DNA of 64,000 nucleotides from Bradyrhizobium liaoningense (GCF_018130825.1 NZ_JAFCJS010000004.1:310001-374000), one strand, 5' to 3'; shown: positions 24,816-34,544, counted from the first letter of the stretch. The notes: generated by a model from the sequence alone, not told the origin. Numbers and translations are program-made.

Positions 24816-27800
24816 ATGGACGTCATTCCGTCACTCGACACTTACGATCTCTCCGATCGCTATGATCGCGAGGAGGGCCGCGTGTTCCTCACGGGCACGC
24901 AGGCCATCGTCCGCATCGCGCTCGACCAGGCGAGGCGCGACCGGGCGAACGGACTCAACACCGCGGGCTTCATCTCCGGCTATCGCGGCTCGCCGCTCGG
25001 CGGCGTCGATCTCGAGCTGTGGCGCATCCAGGAGCGGTTGAAGCGGGACCGCATCGAATTCCTCCCCGCAGTGAACGAGGACCTCGCGGCCACGGCGGTG
25101 CTCGGCTCACAGCAGGTCGAAACGCAAGCCGACCGCGAGGTCGATGGCGTGTTCGGCCTCTGGTACGGCAAGGGCCCCGGCGTCGATCGTTCCGGCGATG
25201 CGCTCAAGCACGGCAATGCCTACGGCTCCTCGCCGCACGGTGGCGTGCTGGTGGTCGCCGGCGACGACCACGGCTGCGTGTCATCGTCGATGCCGCACCA
25301 GTCCGACGTCGCCTTCATGAGCTGGTTCATGCCGACGCTGCACCCAGCCGATGTCGGCGAATATCTGGCGTTCGGCGAATATGGCTACGCGCTGAGCCGC
25401 TTCTCCGGTATGTGGGTCGGCTTCAAGGCGATCTCGGAGATTGTGGAATCGGGCGCATCCGTCGCGCTGCGCCCGCCACGCCCCTTCCGCGCGCCCGACT
25501 TCACGCCGCCGCCGGGCGGCCTGCATTATCGCTGGCCCGATCTGCCGGGTCCGCAGATCGAGGAGCGGCTGGAGGCGAAGAAGCACGCCGTCTACGCCTT
25601 TGCAAAGGCCAACCCGATCGATCGCCACATCTACGACATCCCCGGCGCGACCTACGGCATCGTCACGACCGGCAAGGCGCATCTCGATCTGATGGAAGCG
25701 CTGCGGCTGATGGGCCTCGATGAAACGGCCTGCCGCAGCATCGGCATCGACGTCTACAAGGTCGGCATGGTCTGGCCGCTGGCGTTGCATGACGCCATGG
25801 ACTTCGTGAAGGGCAAGCGCGAGATCCTCGTGGTCGAGGAGAAGCGCGGCATCATCGAGAGCCAGTTCAAGGAATATTTTTACGATTATCCCGGCAGCAA
25901 GCCGGAGCGCATGGTGGGCAAGCATGACGAAACCGGCGCTCGGCTGATCTCCTGGATCGGCGAATTGTCGCCGCGCGCGCTGGCGAACGTGCTGGCGCGC
26001 AGGCTTGATCCGATGTTTCCGGGACTCAATCTTGCCGCCCGCGTAGCCGCCTTGATGCCGGAGGCCGCGCGCACGATCAACGTCGCGGGCGCAACGCGCA
26101 CGCCCTATTTCTGCTCCGGTTGTCCGCACAACACCTCGACAAAGGTGCCGGAGGGATCGAAGGCGCTGGCCGGCATCGGCTGCCATTTCATGGCGAGCTG
26201 GATGGACCGCGAGACCTCGTCGCTGATCCAGATGGGCGGCGAGGGCGTGAACTGGGCGGCGTCATCACGCTTCACCGGCCACAAGCATGTTTTCCAGAAT
26301 CTCGGCGAAGGCACCTATTATCATTCGGGCTCGATGGCGATCCGGCAGGCGATCGCCGCCAAGGCCAACATCACCTACAAGATCCTGTACAACGACGCCG
26401 TCGCGATGACCGGCGGCCAGCCGGTCGACGGTCCGGTCAGCGTGCACGCCATCGCGCACAGCGTCCGCGCCGAAGGCGTTGAGCGCATCGCCCTCGTCTC
26501 GGACGATCCCGCGCATTTCAACCCGGCGGACCTGCCCGGCGGCGTCACCATCCACCCCCGCGAGGAGATGGATACCGTGCAGCGCGAGCTGCGCGAGGTC
26601 TCCGGCGTCTCCGTCCTGATCTACCAGCAGACCTGCGCTACCGAGAAGCGGCGCCGGCGCAAGCGCGGCCAGATGGCCGACCCGAAACGCTTTGCCTACA
26701 TCAACGACCTCGTCTGCGAGGGCTGCGGCGACTGCTCGGTGGAATCCAACTGCCTCAGCGTCGAGCCGAAGGAAACGCCGTTCGGCCGCAAGCGGCAGAT
26801 CAACCTGTCGGCGTGCAACAAGGATTTTTCCTGCCTCAACGGCTTTTGCCCGAGTTTCGTGACGGTCGAAGGCGCGACGCGGCGGAAGAAGAGCGCGAGC
26901 CAGATCGATGCGGCCGGCCGCGCCGCCACGCTTCCGTTGCCCACGCCCGCCACGCTTGACCGGCCTTACGACCTGCTGGTGACCGGCGTCGGCGGCACCG
27001 GCGTGATCACGGTCGGCGCGCTGATCGGCATGGCCGCGCATCTCGAACGCTTTGGCGTCTCGGTGCTGGACTTTACGGGCTTCGCGCAGAAGTTTGGGCC
27101 TGTGCTGAGCTATATCCGCCTCGCCGCGAGCCCTGAAGCGCTGCATCAGATCCGCATCGACCAGGGCGCGGCCGACGCGCTGATCGGCTGCGATCTCGTC
27201 GTCAGCTCCTCGCCAAAGGCGTCCGGCACCTATCGTCGCGCCACGCGTGCCGCCGTCAACACTGCGGAGATGCCGACCGGCGACGTCGTTCGCTTCCGCG
27301 ACGCCGATCTCGCCTCCCCAGCCCGCCTGCGCGCGATCCGTCAGGTCATCGGCGACGGCAATCTCGACACCATCAACGCCAACGCGCTGGCCGACCGGCT
27401 GCTCGGCGATGCCGTCTTTGCCAACATCATCATGCTGGGTTTTGCCTGGCAGCACGGACTGGTTCCGGTCTCGCTGTCGGCGCTGCTACGTGCGATCGAG
27501 CTCAATGGCGTCGCGGTCGAACGCAACAAGCAGGCCTTTGCCTGGGGCCGGATCGCCGCCGCCGATCCGGACTTTCTGCCGAAGGCGGACGATGCGCCGG
27601 AAGCCGAGACGCTCGACCAGCTCATTGCCCGGCGCGGCGAGTTCCTCACGGCCTATCAGAACGAGGCCTATGCGACGCGTTACCGGGCGATGGTCGCAAG
27701 AGTCCGCAATGCCGAAGCCGGCCTGAACAGCGAGGCGCTGACCGAGGCGGTTGCCCGCGCGCTGTTCAAGCTGATGGCCTACAAGGACGAGTACGAGGTG

Positions 27801-28265
27801 GCGCGTCTGCACATGCGAAGCGGCTTTCTCGACGCGTTGAAGCGCGAGTTCGAGGACGGCTTCAGCGTCCAGTATCACCTTGCCCCACCGTTCCTGCCGT
27901 CCAAGCACGACGCCCGCGGCCGGCCGCACAAGCGCGCCTTCGGCCAGTGGATTCAGATGCCGCTCGCTGTGCTCTCTCGTTTGAAGGGATTGCGTGGGAC
28001 GCCGTTCGATCCGTTCGGCTACACTGCGGAACGGCGCGCCGAACGGGAGCTGATCGCCTGGTATGAGGGCCTGATCGAACGGATGCTCCGGGACCTCGAC
28101 GCGACGCATCTGCCAAATCTCGTGGCGATAGCCAAAGGTCCGATGGAGATCCGCGGCTACGGCCCGGTGAAGGACGCCGCGATCGGGAAGGTGAAGGCCG
28201 ACATCGAGCGGCAGTTCGCTGAACTCGACACGCCCTCGCCGGCAAGAATGCACGCCTACGGTTGA
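24816..28265 (+). CDS. Indolepyruvate ferredoxin oxidoreductase, single-chain fusion
   Basis: An 1149-residue fusion of the alpha (TPP and pyrimidine-binding) and gamma (CoA-type) parts of 2-ketoacid:ferredoxin oxidoreductases. The N-terminal domain has FISGYRGSPLGGVD and EDLAATAVLGSQQVE, the TPP domain PYFCSGCPHNTSTKVPEGS and GGEGVNWAASSRF. A cysteine cluster CEGCGDCSVESNC (about residue 632 on) and CNKDFSCLNGFC replace a separate ferredoxin domain. The gamma domain starts LLVTGVGGTGVITVGALIG (about 718). It oxidatively decarboxylates arylpyruvates made by transamination of aromatic amino acids. It is regulated in all likelihood by the divergent Lrp gene. Confidence 0.95.
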   Translation: MDVIPSLDTYDLSDRYDREEGRVFLTGTQAIVRIALDQARRDRANGLNTAGFISGYRGSPLGGVDLELWRIQERLKRDRIEFLPAVNEDLAATAVLGSQQVETQADREVDGVFGLWYGKGPGVDRSGDALKHGNAYGSSPHGGVLVVAGDDHGCVSSSMPHQSDVAFMSWFMPTLHPADVGEYLAFGEYGYALSRFSGMWVGFKAISEIVESGASVALRPPRPFRAPDFTPPPGGLHYRWPDLPGPQIEERLEAKKHAVYAFAKANPIDRHIYDIPGATYGIVTTGKAHLDLMEALRLMGLDETACRSIGIDVYKVGMVWPLALHDAMDFVKGKREILVVEEKRGIIESQFKEYFYDYPGSKPERMVGKHDETGARLISWIGELSPRALANVLARRLDPMFPGLNLAARVAALMPEAARTINVAGATRTPYFCSGCPHNTSTKVPEGSKALAGIGCHFMASWMDRETSSLIQMGGEGVNWAASSRFTGHKHVFQNLGEGTYYHSGSMAIRQAIAAKANITYKILYNDAVAMTGGQPVDGPVSVHAIAHSVRAEGVERIALVSDDPAHFNPADLPGGVTIHPREEMDTVQRELREVSGVSVLIYQQTCATEKRRRRKRGQMADPKRFAYINDLVCEGCGDCSVESNCLSVEPKETPFGRKRQINLSACNKDFSCLNGFCPSFVTVEGATRRKKSASQIDAAGRAATLPLPTPATLDRPYDLLVTGVGGTGVITVGALIGMAAHLERFGVSVLDFTGFAQKFGPVLSYIRLAASPEALHQIRIDQGAADALIGCDLVVSSSPKASGTYRRATRAAVNTAEMPTGDVVRFRDADLASPARLRAIRQVIGDGNLDTINANALADRLLGDAVFANIIMLGFAWQHGLVPVSLSALLRAIELNGVAVERNKQAFAWGRIAAADPDFLPKADDAPEAETLDQLIARRGEFLTAYQNEAYATRYRAMVARVRNAEAGLNSEALTEAVARALFKLMAYKDEYEVARLHMRSGFLDALKREFEDGFSVQYHLAPPFLPSKHDARGRPHKRAFGQWIQMPLAVLSRLKGLRGTPFDPFGYTAERRAERELIAWYEGLIERMLRDLDATHLPNLVAIAKGPMEIRGYGPVKDAAIGKVKADIERQFAELDTPSPARMHAYG

Positions 28266-28277
28266 CGTGGCGCCGCC

Positions 28278-28319
28278 GAGGCTTCAGCCTCTGAACCCGA
28301 GAGGCGCCCTGATGGCGCC
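28278..28319 (+). repeat. Two short tandem hairpins between oxidoreductase and amidase genes
   Basis: GAGGCT-tc-AGCCTC (28278-28291) and GGCGCC-ctgat-GGCGCC (28303-28319) lie in the 77-bp gap upstream of the amidase. They could act as RNA stabilisers or reduce read-through. No T-run follows either. Confidence 0.35.
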
Positions 28320-28342
28320 CCTGCAATCGCGGGTGACGCATC

Positions 28343-29773
28343 ATGGATTTCGACCAGTTGACGCTGACCGAGGCCGCGGCCGGCCTCAGCGCCGGGACAA
28401 TCACGAGCACCGCGCTCACGACAGAAGCCCTGGCCCGCGCCAAGTCCAACGCCGAGCTCAATGCCTTCGTCACCCTGGACGAGGCCGGTGCCTTGAAGGC
28501 GGCAGCGGCGTTCGACGCGACGGGTGATAAGACAAAACCGCTCGGCGGCGTACCGATCGTGATCAAGGACAATATCGAGGTGGCCGGGCTGCCCTGCAGC
28601 GCCGGCACCCCGGCGCTGAGGGATTACGTTCCGAAGGCCGACGCGCCTGTTGTGGCCAAGCTGCGCGCCGCGGGCGCCGTCATCATCGGCAAGACCAGCA
28701 TGCACGAGCTGGCCTTCGGCATCTCCGGCTACAACACCGCATTCAAGAGCGGTGCCGAATACGGCGTGCGCAATGCCTATGATCGCGCCCTGATCGCCGG
28801 CGGCTCCTCGTCAGGCACGGGCGCGGCGATCGGCGCGCGGATCGTCGCGGGCGGGCTCGGCACCGACACCGGCGGATCGGTGCGGGTGCCCGCCGCGCTG
28901 AACGGATGCGCCTCGCTGCGTCCGACGGTCGGCCGCTATCCGCAAGAGGGGATCGCGCCGATCTCGCACACCCGCGATACCGCAGGTCCGATGGCCGCGA
29001 CCATGGCCGACGTCGCCCTGCTCGATCGCGTGATCGCGGGTGGCGATGCGCTTGCGCCGGCCGATCTGAGGCAGGTCCGCGTCGGCATCGTGAAATCGAT
29101 GCTGGCCAATCTCGATGCCGACACCGAGGCCGCCTTTCAGACGGCGGTCGCAAAAGTGAAGGCGCAAGGCGTCACGGTCATCGAGATCGAGATGCCACGG
29201 CTGGCCGAGCTCGACGGCCAGGCCAGCTTTCCCGTCGCGCTGTACGAAGCCTATGACGATCTGGTCGCCTATCTCAAGCACACCGGCACCGGCCTCACCA
29301 TCGAGGCAGTGGCGGAGAAAATCGCCAGCGCCGACGTCAAGGGCACCTATGATGGCCTGGTGATCCCGCGCAAGCTGCCCGCGCCCGATGGCTCGCTGGT
29401 TGACGCCAAGCCGATCTATGATGCCGCGATCAAGACCGCTCGGCCCGCGCTCCAGGCGTTGTACGCCAGGAGCTTTGCCGACAACCGGCTCGATGCGATC
29501 GTCTTCCCGACCACGCCGCGCGTCGCCATTCCCTCCAACCCCGAGTCCAGCAGCCTCGAGAATTTCGGCCTGTTCATCCAGAACACCGATCCAGGCAGCA
29601 ATGCCGGCATTCCCGGCATCCAGATCCCGATCGCGCTCGGTGCCAGCAGCAGATTGCCGATCGGGCTCGAACTGGATGGCCCCGCGGGCAGTGATCGCCA
29701 GCTGCTCGCGATCGGAATGGCGCTCGACGGAGTGTTTGGAAGATTGCCGCCGCCGCGACTGATGAGATCGTAG
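28343..29773 (+). CDS. Amidase-signature hydrolase, possibly indoleacetamide hydrolase
   Basis: A 476-residue amidase-signature enzyme. The Ser-cisSer-Lys triad is visible as K75 (PIVIKDN), the serine run 155-157 (GGSSSGTG) and nucleophile S179 (TDTGGSVRVPAAL). The region around residues 68-130 (KTSMHELAFGISGYN) looks like the indoleacetamide hydrolase subgroup. It lies 77 bp after the indolepyruvate oxidoreductase, so a link to indole-acid metabolism is attractive but unproven. Its TAG stop lies inside the palindromic repeat that follows. Confidence 0.9.
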   Translation: MDFDQLTLTEAAAGLSAGTITSTALTTEALARAKSNAELNAFVTLDEAGALKAAAAFDATGDKTKPLGGVPIVIKDNIEVAGLPCSAGTPALRDYVPKADAPVVAKLRAAGAVIIGKTSMHELAFGISGYNTAFKSGAEYGVRNAYDRALIAGGSSSGTGAAIGARIVAGGLGTDTGGSVRVPAALNGCASLRPTVGRYPQEGIAPISHTRDTAGPMAATMADVALLDRVIAGGDALAPADLRQVRVGIVKSMLANLDADTEAAFQTAVAKVKAQGVTVIEIEMPRLAELDGQASFPVALYEAYDDLVAYLKHTGTGLTIEAVAEKIASADVKGTYDGLVIPRKLPAPDGSLVDAKPIYDAAIKTARPALQALYARSFADNRLDAIVFPTTPRVAIPSNPESSSLENFGLFIQNTDPGSNAGIPGIQIPIALGASSRLPIGLELDGPAGSDRQLLAIGMALDGVFGRLPPPRLMRS

Positions 29774-29887
29774 GGTGGATTAGCCGAAGGCGTAATCCAC
29801 CTCTTCTGCTGCCGCGGAGAGAGACAGTGGTGGGTTACGCCCTGCGGTCTGCGCTTCGCGCAGTCCGCAAGGCTAACCCACCCTACG
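29769..29887. repeat. Palindromic intergenic repeat, family A copy 2
   Basis: A 119-bp element with terminal arms CGTAGGGTGGATTAGCC and GGCTAACCCACCCTACG (one mismatch in 17). It begins inside the amidase gene, and the TAG of its first bases is the amidase stop codon. The inner sequence differs from copy 1 and contains a second stem around CTGCGGTCTGCGC. Confidence 0.88.
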
Positions 29888-29908
29888 GTCGTGCCGCCGC
29901 GGCGCCGC

Positions 29909-30820
29909 TCACGAATACGGGTTGATCAGCTTCTGCTGCTCGGCGCTGTGGTGCGCGAGCATGTCGATGAAGGTCCTGACCTTCGCCGACAGATGATGGC
30001 GGTGCGGATAGACCGCATTCATGGACAGCTCGACCGTCCGATATTCCGGCAACAGGCGCACGAGGCGGCCGGCTTCGAGGTCGTCCTGAATGAGAAACCC
30101 CGCCATCAGGCACACGGCCGCCCCCTCCAGCGCGACCTTCCGCAGCGCTTCACCGCTGTTGGTGACGAAGCTGCCGGAGATGCGTACCGAAGCCGGCGCG
30201 CCCTTGCGATCGAGGAAACGCCATTCGTCGCCAAACGGATAGTTCAGGTGACGACCGCAATTATGCGCGGTGAGCTCGTCGAGCTTCTGCACCCGGCCGT
30301 GCTTCTCGATGTAATCATGGGAGCAGCACAGCACGTGACGCCAGGTGGCGAGACTCCGCACGATCAGGCTCGAATCCGGCGGCGGCGTCATGCGCAGGGC
30401 AACATCGTAGCCTTCCTCGATGAGATCGACATCGGCCTCGCCCATGCGCAGATCGATCTTGAGCTCCGGATAGGCCGACAGCAGTTTCGCCACCACCGGC
30501 GCCACGAACGGCACCATGTGGGTGGCAACGTGAATGCACAGCGTGCCTCGGGGCACCGACTGCAACTCGCTCGCGATGTCGTCGGCCTGTTCGAGATCGG
30601 CGAGGATCTGGACGCAGCGATCGTAATAGGCCTTGCCGATTTCGGTCAGGTTGACCTTGCGCGTGGTGCGGTGAAGCAGCCTGACCCCGAGCCGGTCTTC
30701 CAGCGCCTGAACGTGATTGCTCACCATGGTGGTCGACATGTTGAGCTTGCGGGCTGCTGCGGAGAAGCCGCCGGTCTCGACCACCCGGCTGAACACTTCG
30801 AGGCTCGTCAATCGATCCAT
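29909..30820 (-). CDS. LysR-family transcriptional regulator
   Basis: A 303-residue LysR protein of the CrgA-like group, starting MDRLTSLEVFSRVVETGGFSA. The helix-turn-helix is MSTTMVSNHVQALEDRLG, followed by RLLHRTTRKVNLTEIG. The effector domain begins PRGTLCIHVATHMV. The ATG at 30820 has AGGCGG upstream; an in-frame start at 30862 would add 14 residues. It is divergent from the hlyD-type gene, with two similar dyads between, and probably controls the efflux operon and itself. Confidence 0.93.
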   Translation of the reverse strand: MDRLTSLEVFSRVVETGGFSAAARKLNMSTTMVSNHVQALEDRLGVRLLHRTTRKVNLTEIGKAYYDRCVQILADLEQADDIASELQSVPRGTLCIHVATHMVPFVAPVVAKLLSAYPELKIDLRMGEADVDLIEEGYDVALRMTPPPDSSLIVRSLATWRHVLCCSHDYIEKHGRVQKLDELTAHNCGRHLNYPFGDEWRFLDRKGAPASVRISGSFVTNSGEALRKVALEGAAVCLMAGFLIQDDLEAGRLVRLLPEYRTVELSMNAVYPHRHHLSAKVRTFIDMLAHHSAEQQKLINPYS

Positions 30821-30828
30821 GGCCGCCT

Positions 30829-30853
30829 GATTATCCGCTTCGGATCGATAATC
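30829..30853. promoter_or_regulatory. Candidate LysR operator, site 1
   Basis: GATTATC-N11-GATAATC is a perfect 7-bp dyad with an inner ATCCG-ctt-CGGAT dyad. It lies 9 bp upstream of the LysR start codon, a place suited to autorepression. The word GATTATCC is shared with site 2. Confidence 0.5.
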
Positions 30854-31023
30854 GCGAGACATTCGTCCCGGATCATCAGTTCACACACATGGCGCGTCCC
30901 GCTTGCAGCTTGGCCTGGCAGAGGACGCACGTCTCGGCAGCAATCGCGCGACAGAGGCGGCAATCGCTCTGGGGCAGCCGCGGCCTCGGCCCGGTAGACA
31001 TCACGAACCAAAGTGACGGCTCC

Positions 31024-31048
31024 GATTATCCACCTCCAATGGATAATC
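31024..31048. promoter_or_regulatory. Candidate LysR operator, site 2
   Basis: GATTATCCA-N7-TGGATAATC is a perfect 9-bp dyad 73 bp upstream of the hlyD-type start. It contains the T-N11-A spacing expected of a LysR box. Dyad centres of sites 1 and 2 are 195 bp apart. Confidence 0.55.
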
Positions 31049-31120
31049 CTTCCAGAATTTAGCCAATTATCACTGAAGCCGGCAAGACCGATAGTCTCAG
31101 CGAGCCGACAGGAGACCGCA

Positions 31121-32299
31121 ATGTCCGAGATGCCCCGCACCGAGACCTTCCAGCAAGCAACTGAAATCACTCGCGATTACGCCAAGGCGCCGGCTGTCCC
31201 GGCCCGGAACATGGTCCGGCGCGCGGCCCTGGTGCTCGCCCTCCTCGCAGGCACGGCCACCATGGTCTACTACGGCCACGATTACTGGACCTACGGCCGC
31301 TACCTCGAGACCACCGACGACGCCTATGTGAAGGCGGACTCCACGATCATCGCGCCAAAAGTCTCCGGCTACATCGCCAAAGTGCTGGTCGGCGACAACG
31401 AGAAGGTCAGGGCGGGCCAGCTCCTCGCCAGGATCGACGACCGCGACTTCAAGGCGGCGCTGGATCAGGCTCGCGCCGACGTCGCCGCCGGCGAAGCCTC
31501 GGTGCGCAACATCGATGCTCAGCTCGAGCTGCAGCAGCCGGTCATCGAACAGAGCACCGCCGATGTCGCGGCCGCAGACGCCAATCTCAAATTCGCGCAG
31601 GAGGAGCGCGCCCGCTACGACGACCTCATGAAGTCGGGCTCCGGCACGATCCAGCGCGCGCAGCAGACCGATGCGGCGCTGCGCGCCAGCAACGCGCAAT
31701 TGCAGCACGCGAAATCTGGCCTCGTGGCCGCGCAGCGCAAGGTCGACGTGCTCACCACCCAGCGCGCCCAGGCCACCGCCCAGCTCGAACGCGCCCGCGC
31801 GGTCGCGCAGCAGGCGGCACTGAACCAGTCCTATACCGAAATCACCGCGCCGGTGGACGGCACGGTCGGCGCCCGCTCCTTGCGCGTCGGCCAATATGTG
31901 CAGGCCGGCACGCAGTTGATGGCGGTGGTGCCGCTCGATGCGGTCTATGTCGTCGCCAACTTCAAGGAGACGCAGCTGACCCATGTGCGTCCCGGCCAGC
32001 CGGTCGAGCTGCACGTCGACAGTTTTCGCAACCAGACCCTGCGCGGCCATGTCGATAGTCTTTCGCCGGCCAGCGGACTTGAATTCGCACTGCTGCCGCC
32101 GGACAACGCCACCGGCAACTTCACCAAGATCGTGCAGCGCGTGCCCGTGAAGATCGTGCTCGACGATCACAGCCTCACCGGCTTGCTGCGGCCCGGCATG
32201 TCCGCGGTGCCGACGGTCGACACGAAGGCGACGGTGCTGGCCGAACGCGAGACGGCCAAGCGCCTCGCCGACAATACGACGCGCCCGAACGGCGGCTGA
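31121..32299 (+). CDS. HlyD/EmrA-family membrane fusion protein
   Basis: A 392-residue periplasmic adaptor of a drug efflux pump. The N-terminal membrane segment (about residues 32-50, ALVLALLAGTATMVYYG) is followed by the biotinyl-lipoyl half ETTDDAYVKADSTIIAPKVSGYIAKVLV. A helical hairpin rich in Ala/Gln follows (about 110-240), then the second lipoyl half YTEITAPVDGTVGARSLRVGQYV. AGGAG lies 5 nt upstream of the ATG. It is first in an operon with the DHA2 transporter and an AhpD-like gene. Confidence 0.95.
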   Translation: MSEMPRTETFQQATEITRDYAKAPAVPARNMVRRAALVLALLAGTATMVYYGHDYWTYGRYLETTDDAYVKADSTIIAPKVSGYIAKVLVGDNEKVRAGQLLARIDDRDFKAALDQARADVAAGEASVRNIDAQLELQQPVIEQSTADVAAADANLKFAQEERARYDDLMKSGSGTIQRAQQTDAALRASNAQLQHAKSGLVAAQRKVDVLTTQRAQATAQLERARAVAQQAALNQSYTEITAPVDGTVGARSLRVGQYVQAGTQLMAVVPLDAVYVVANFKETQLTHVRPGQPVELHVDSFRNQTLRGHVDSLSPASGLEFALLPPDNATGNFTKIVQRVPVKIVLDDHSLTGLLRPGMSAVPTVDTKATVLAERETAKRLADNTTRPNGG

Positions 32300-32417
32300 G
32301 GCCGGCAAGCCTCCGCCGGGATTGTCAAATCCCACCGGATGATCCTCCCAGGACTTCCTCGATTATCAAGACCGTCCGCCCAATACATCCTGTCTCCGTA
32401 ATTGAGACGAGGCTTCC

Positions 32418-34028
32418 ATGAGCACGCTCCAACCCGCCCTCACCGCCGCATCCGCCGCCGACATCCCCGCGCCCGCCGCAGCACCGGCGGTGCCCGCCAA
32501 AACCTGGATCGCGGTGATCGGCGCGACGCTCGGCGCTTTCATGGCGGTGCTGAACATCCAGATCGTCAACGCCTCGCTCGCGGACATCCAGGGCGCGATC
32601 GGCGCCGGCATCGACGACGGCGGCTGGATCTCGACGTCCTACCTGATCGCGGAAATCGTGGTGATCCCGCTCTCGGGCTGGCTGGCGCAGGTGTTCTCGA
32701 TCCGCATCTATCTGCTGACCAATGCGGTCCTGTTCCTGCTTCTGTCGGCCGCCTGCGCGCTAGCGCAGGACCTGCCGCAGATGATCGTGCTGCGCGCGGT
32801 GCAGGGCTTTACCGGCGGCGTGCTGATCCCGATGGCCTTCACGCTGATCATCACGCTGCTGCCGCGCGCAAAGCAGCCGGTCGGCCTGGCGCTGTTCGCA
32901 CTGTCGGCGACGTTCGCGCCGGCGATCGGACCGACCATCGGCGGCTATCTCACCGAGAATTTCGGCTGGCAATACATCTTCTACGTCAACCTCGTGCCCG
33001 GCGCGATCATGGTCGGCATGCTCTGGTACGCGCTCGAGGCGAGGCCGATGAAGCTTTCGCTGCTGCGCGAAGGCGACTGGGCCGGCATCGTCACCATGGC
33101 GATCGGGCTCTCGGCGCTCCAGACCGTGCTGGAGGAAGGCAACAAGGACGACTGGTTCGGCTCGCCCTTCATCGTCAAGCTCTCGATCATCGCAGCCGTG
33201 ACGCTGACCGCCTTCCTGGTCATCGAGCTCACGGTGAAGAAGCCGCTGCTCAATCTGCGCCTGCTGGTCCGCCGCAATTTCGGCTTCGGCATGCTCGCGA
33301 ACTTGCTGCTCGGCATCGCGCTGTACGGCTCGGTGTTCATCCTGCCGCAATATCTGGCGCGCATCCAGGGCTACAATGCCGAGCAGATCGGCATGGTGCT
33401 GGCCTGGACCGGACTGCCGCAGCTCCTGCTGATCCCGCTGGTGCCGCGCCTGATGCAGAAATTCGACGCGCGGATCATCATCGGCATCGGCTTCGTGCTG
33501 TTCGCGGCCTCGAACTTCATGAACATCTACATGACCAACGACTACGCCGCAGACCAGCTGTTGTGGCCCAACGTCGTTCGCGCCATCGGCCAGGCGCTGG
33601 TGATGGCACCATTGTCGGCGGTCGCAACGGCTGGCATCGAGGCGGAGAACGCCGGCTCGGCCTCCGGCCTGTTCAACATGATGCGCAATCTCGGCGGCGC
33701 CATCGGCATCGCGCTGTTGCAGACGGTGCTGACCAAGCGCGAGCAATATCACTCCAACGTGCTGATGCAGTCGGTCTCGGTGTTCGAGCAGGCCACCCGC
33801 GCGCGGCTCGAGCAGCTCACGCAATATTTCATCAATCACGGCATCCTCGACCGTGCAGATGCCTCACATCGCGCCTATGTTGCGATCGGCCACATCGTGC
33901 AGAAGCAAGCCTATATCTTCGCCTTCAGCGACACCTTCTATCTGCTCGGCATGGCACTGATCGTCGCTCTCATCGCCGTATTCTTTCTGAAGAAGCCCGG
34001 CCAGGTCTCGGCCGGCGGAGCCCACTGA
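32418..34028 (+). CDS. DHA2-family MFS drug transporter (EmrB type)
   Basis: A 536-residue 14-helix drug:H+ antiporter. Motifs include the family start TWIAVIGATLGAFMAVLNIQIVN, motif A-like GWLAQVFSIRIYLL, motif C region ALSATFAPAIGPTIGGYLTENFGWQYIF, and SGLFNMMRNLGGAIGIAL near the C-terminal end. With the HlyD-type protein and an outer-membrane TolC (not in this window) it would export hydrophobic compounds. The gap after hlyD is 118 bp and contains another GATTATC word (32361). Confidence 0.95.
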   Translation: MSTLQPALTAASAADIPAPAAAPAVPAKTWIAVIGATLGAFMAVLNIQIVNASLADIQGAIGAGIDDGGWISTSYLIAEIVVIPLSGWLAQVFSIRIYLLTNAVLFLLLSAACALAQDLPQMIVLRAVQGFTGGVLIPMAFTLIITLLPRAKQPVGLALFALSATFAPAIGPTIGGYLTENFGWQYIFYVNLVPGAIMVGMLWYALEARPMKLSLLREGDWAGIVTMAIGLSALQTVLEEGNKDDWFGSPFIVKLSIIAAVTLTAFLVIELTVKKPLLNLRLLVRRNFGFGMLANLLLGIALYGSVFILPQYLARIQGYNAEQIGMVLAWTGLPQLLLIPLVPRLMQKFDARIIIGIGFVLFAASNFMNIYMTNDYAADQLLWPNVVRAIGQALVMAPLSAVATAGIEAENAGSASGLFNMMRNLGGAIGIALLQTVLTKREQYHSNVLMQSVSVFEQATRARLEQLTQYFINHGILDRADASHRAYVAIGHIVQKQAYIFAFSDTFYLLGMALIVALIAVFFLKKPGQVSAGGAH

Positions 34029-34055
34029 TCCCAACCGGAGAAAAGGAGAACGACC

Positions 34056-34517
34056 ATGAAGCCCCGCATGAATTTCTACCAAGCCGCTCCCGACACCATG
34101 AAGGCGCTGATGGCGCTGGAAGAGCAGATCCAGTCGACGGGCCTGGAGAAATCGCTGATCGAGCTGGTCAAGATCCGGGCATCGCAGATCAACGGCTGCG
34201 CCTTCTGCATCAACATGCACACCGAGGACGCCCGCAAGCGCGGCGAGACCGAGCAGCGCATTTACCTGCTCAACGCCTGGCGCGAATCCCCGCTCTATTC
34301 CGACCGCGAGCGCGCCGCGCTGGCCTGGACGGAAGCCGTGACGCTGATCTCAGAGACGCACGCGCCGGACGATGTCTACGAACAGGTTCGCGCGCAATTC
34401 TCCGACGCGGACACGGTGAACCTGACCATGCTGATCGGCGCCATCAATGCCTGGAACCGGATCGCGATTGCGTTCCGCGCCGTGCATCCGGTGAAGGTGA
34501 AGGCGTCGGTGGCGTAG
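34056..34517 (+). CDS. Carboxymuconolactone decarboxylase/AhpD-family protein
   Basis: A 153-residue AhpD-like protein. The redox pair is in INGCAFCINMHTEDARKRGE (CxxC followed by the proton-relay His), with LNAWRESPLYSDRERAALAWTE, the typical alkylhydroperoxidase core. It lies 27 bp after the transporter gene with GGAGAA upstream, so it is probably co-transcribed. Together with the pump it suggests a response to oxidants or electrophilic aromatics. Its electron donor is unknown. Confidence 0.93.
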   Translation: MKPRMNFYQAAPDTMKALMALEEQIQSTGLEKSLIELVKIRASQINGCAFCINMHTEDARKRGETEQRIYLLNAWRESPLYSDRERAALAWTEAVTLISETHAPDDVYEQVRAQFSDADTVNLTMLIGAINAWNRIAIAFRAVHPVKVKASVA

Positions 34518-34544
34518 GCCACAGTATCGCCTTACGCACAGCCT

